From positions 20,124 to 84,123 of the forward strand of contig JACPFV010000023.1 of the NCBI GenBank assembly GCA_016182805.1: DNA of 64,000 bases. The letters run 5' to 3'. This stretch comes from Gammaproteobacteria bacterium. GTDB lineage: Bacteria > Pseudomonadota > Gammaproteobacteria > Nevskiales > Nevskiaceae. A program made the position numbers and the translations under genes. The notes beneath the pieces were generated by a model. The model searched no databases and was not told the origin of the DNA. It saw only the letters and a program-made list of their open reading frames with translations. Positions 61,994 through 64,000 of this stretch are shown here, in pieces (within the stretch, counting starts at the first letter, position 1; the number at the start of each line of letters is the position of its first letter).

Positions 61994-64000
61994 TCATGGC
62001 TGCAAATCTGCGCCTAATGCTTCGATGTGCTCCACGATCGCCCTTGCCGTATCGCCGACCCGACTGGCGTTGGCCGCGATCGAACGCGCGGCGTCCCGGC
62101 GCTTCGCAAGAAAGTCGGCGTCGGACGCCAGGCGGACGGCCAATTCGACATAGTGGGCGCGGTCGCGCGCGCGGAGTTCCGGGTCGCGCAATCCGCGGCT
62201 GCTCTCCGTGCCGGCGCCGTCGAGAAATACCGTGGGGATTCCCTTGGCCATGGCCTCGATCGGCGCGAGACCCCCACACATTGGGAACGTGTCGACAAAC
62301 ACGTCGATGAGGTGATGATAGGCATGCGGATCAACCTCCCCTGGGAGCGAGACTCGGTCGGAAAGTCTGCGGCTTGAAAAGAAGTCGAAAATCCGCGACC
62401 TGTCGTTCGGGCCGGCTATAACCAGCGCGGCTTCGGGAAGGCGCTGCAAGATTTCGGCCATCGTTTCCAGGAATCCGATTGTCGCTTTCTCCATCCTGCA
62501 AAAAACGGCGAAGACCGGCTTTCCGGCCGGGAGGGATTTGCGCGCGCGCGCGATCTCGGCTTCGGATCGGCCCGGGCAGAGGAATTGCGCATCGAGGGTC
62601 CACGGAAGGATCTTCGCGTGCTCCATCGGGACGCCGAGGGCCGGGGCGTCGGCGGCCAGGTTTTCGTAGAGCAAATAGCCGTCGAAGAACGGTGCGGCCA
62701 TTGGGTGCATACCCAGCGGCATATAGAGCTGTACGCTCGCAGGCCGTGCCTGCACGATTCGCAAGCTGTCGGCGTCAAAACCCGATAACACCAGCGCGTC
62801 GATCTTGTCCGCCGCTATGGCAGCCACCTTACCGGCGATGTCGGTGATCTTGTGAAGATCCCGAAAGGTCACGCCTGGAACCGCCGCGAACGCCCGCTCG
62901 GTATGCGCGGAGCTTTGGTTTTGGGAATAAACGAAAATCCGGTTTTGTTCACCGATCGTTTCCGAGTGTCCGCGCGCGATCGAATAGACGACACGGCCCA
63001 ATGCGTAGCTTCCCTCGAGCTGAGAACTCCAGGTGAGATACCCGATACGGCGGGGGCGGCCGCTTTGTAAAATCCTCGGCTTTGACGATGCCGGGTATAC
63101 GCGTTCCAGGTAGTGAAAATAGGGCTGGCACAAGGATCGGTTCAGATACGCCATCGTCTGTCGCCAGTCGTCAGACGTCTTGAATGCCATCTGGAAACCG
63201 ATATTGAAAATCCCATCAAGGGCGCGATTCGGACTCCGTGCCGTTGTCGCGACGCGGCCGGCATGTCGGGCAAACATCTCAGCGATCGGCATGAATGCCT
63301 GATCCCGTTTGCTGGCCCACCAGATCCGGTAGATGCCTTGTGCGAGCTTGGCAAAGGATTCGAGGTTTAGATCCAAGGTGGCAGCATCGAGGCGCCGGGC
63401 CAAGGCGTTGCGAACGTCATCCAGTTGTCCGGTCGTGAACCGCCCTTGCAGGGTCAGGAGTCGTGGAGTAATGGCGTAAAGCCGGTCGCAAAAGTCCTTC
63501 AAGGAAATTGAAGGCGTGACCAGCTCGCCCTCTGCTTGCCGAAGCCAATCGGACGCCAAACGATCCGTCTGCGAGGCAACAGATGTCGTGTCATGCAAGG
63601 CAGGGGGGCGCGGCGGCGGTGTCGCGATTGTGCCGGGCGCATCCGCCAAGATTGCGTGCAGCTCATCGCGGGCGCGGGACGCGACCTGCTTCCAGGTTTC
63701 TTCGGGAGCCTGGCGTAACAGCCGCATCGAGGGGTACCAAGGAGATTCGCCACGGTCGATCTGCCAGCGCCAGGAGGGGGCCAGCGGGACGAGGGTGAGA
63801 ACGGGCTTGGCCAGCGCACCGGCGAAGTGGACGGTGGTGTTGGCCATGGACACGACGGCGTCCAGGGCGTCGACCTGGGCGGCGAAGTCGTCGAGGTCCT
63901 CGACGGCGCCGGGCCAGTCGTGGACGGTGATGCCGTACTTTTCTTTCAGCGCGGCGAGTTCCTCGTTGCGCTTGCCGTATTGCAGGTTGACGAAGTGCAC
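61994..64000 (-). CDS. Large glycosyltransferase fusion: TPR-GT9-type C-terminus followed by SPINDLY/OGT-like domain; N-terminus beyond window
   Basis: DALDAVVSMANTTVHFAGALAKPVLTLVPLAPSWRWQIDRGESPWYPSMRLLRQ (as in the 50143 gene), then RRIGYLTWSSQLEGSY..., PASVQLYMPLGMHPM..., PVFAVFCRMEKATIGFLETMAEILQRLPEAALVI..., DVFVDTFPMCGGLAPIEAMAKGIPTVFLDG. Confidence 0.8.
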   Translation of the reverse strand: MHFVNLQYGKRNEELAALKEKYGITVHDWPGAVEDLDDFAAQVDALDAVVSMANTTVHFAGALAKPVLTLVPLAPSWRWQIDRGESPWYPSMRLLRQAPEETWKQVASRARDELHAILADAPGTIATPPPRPPALHDTTSVASQTDRLASDWLRQAEGELVTPSISLKDFCDRLYAITPRLLTLQGRFTTGQLDDVRNALARRLDAATLDLNLESFAKLAQGIYRIWWASKRDQAFMPIAEMFARHAGRVATTARSPNRALDGIFNIGFQMAFKTSDDWRQTMAYLNRSLCQPYFHYLERVYPASSKPRILQSGRPRRIGYLTWSSQLEGSYALGRVVYSIARGHSETIGEQNRIFVYSQNQSSAHTERAFAAVPGVTFRDLHKITDIAGKVAAIAADKIDALVLSGFDADSLRIVQARPASVQLYMPLGMHPMAAPFFDGYLLYENLAADAPALGVPMEHAKILPWTLDAQFLCPGRSEAEIARARKSLPAGKPVFAVFCRMEKATIGFLETMAEILQRLPEAALVIAGPNDRSRIFDFFSSRRLSDRVSLPGEVDPHAYHHLIDVFVDTFPMCGGLAPIEAMAKGIPTVFLDGAGTESSRGLRDPELRARDRAHYVELAVRLASDADFLAKRRDAARSIAANASRVGDTARAIVEHIEALGADLQP

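Overview
High-GC proteobacterial chromosome segment; gene content and order (rpoE-rseABC-mucD-lepA-lepB-rnc-era-recO-pdxJ-acpS, sdhE-ygfX) suggest Gammaproteobacteria. Parts: (1) 1-12 kb, an acyclic-terpene/branched acyl-CoA catabolic locus of Atu type (AtuA-like, ETF-QO, EtfBA, SDR, geranyl-CoA-carboxylase-like subunits, acyl-CoA dehydrogenase, enoyl-CoA hydratase). (2) 12-19.4 kb, two HDOD paralogues flanking a heptosyltransferase and a Kdo-kinase-like gene, then an acyl-CoA dehydrogenase, an acyl-CoA ligase and folD. (3) 19.5-26 kb, a tRNA-Pro(TGG) gene preceded by a promoter, a truncated tRNA-Pro copy and four back-to-back hairpins; then a GH31 lipoprotein, a GMC oxidoreductase and an OmpA-family protein. 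(4) 26-49 kb, housekeeping genes: prfB with its programmed frameshift, lysS, ygfZ, a small SDHAF4-like gene, sdhCDAB, PilZ, sdhE, ygfX, a collapsed c-di-GMP locus, nadB, the rpoE-mucD operon, and lepA to acpS. (5) 49-64 kb, a lower-GC accessory island: a HigBA-like toxin-antitoxin pair with an apparently frameshifted toxin, followed by a glycan/protein-glycosylation cluster (TPR-glycosyltransferases, methyltransferases, ATP-grasp, metallophosphoesterase, LbH acetyltransferase, epimerases, two DegT aminotransferases, Gfo/Idh/MocA oxidoreductase). Most notable signals: the structured leader of tRNA-Pro; two in-frame palindromic elements of the same design (9-bp stem, 5-nt loop) inside the atuA-like gene and recO; the deletion-type junction of two c-di-GMP genes; the frameshifted toxin; and the ATP-grasp/phosphoesterase plus double-glycosyltransferase fusion in the glycan island. 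All functional names come from reading the protein sequences; no database search was run.
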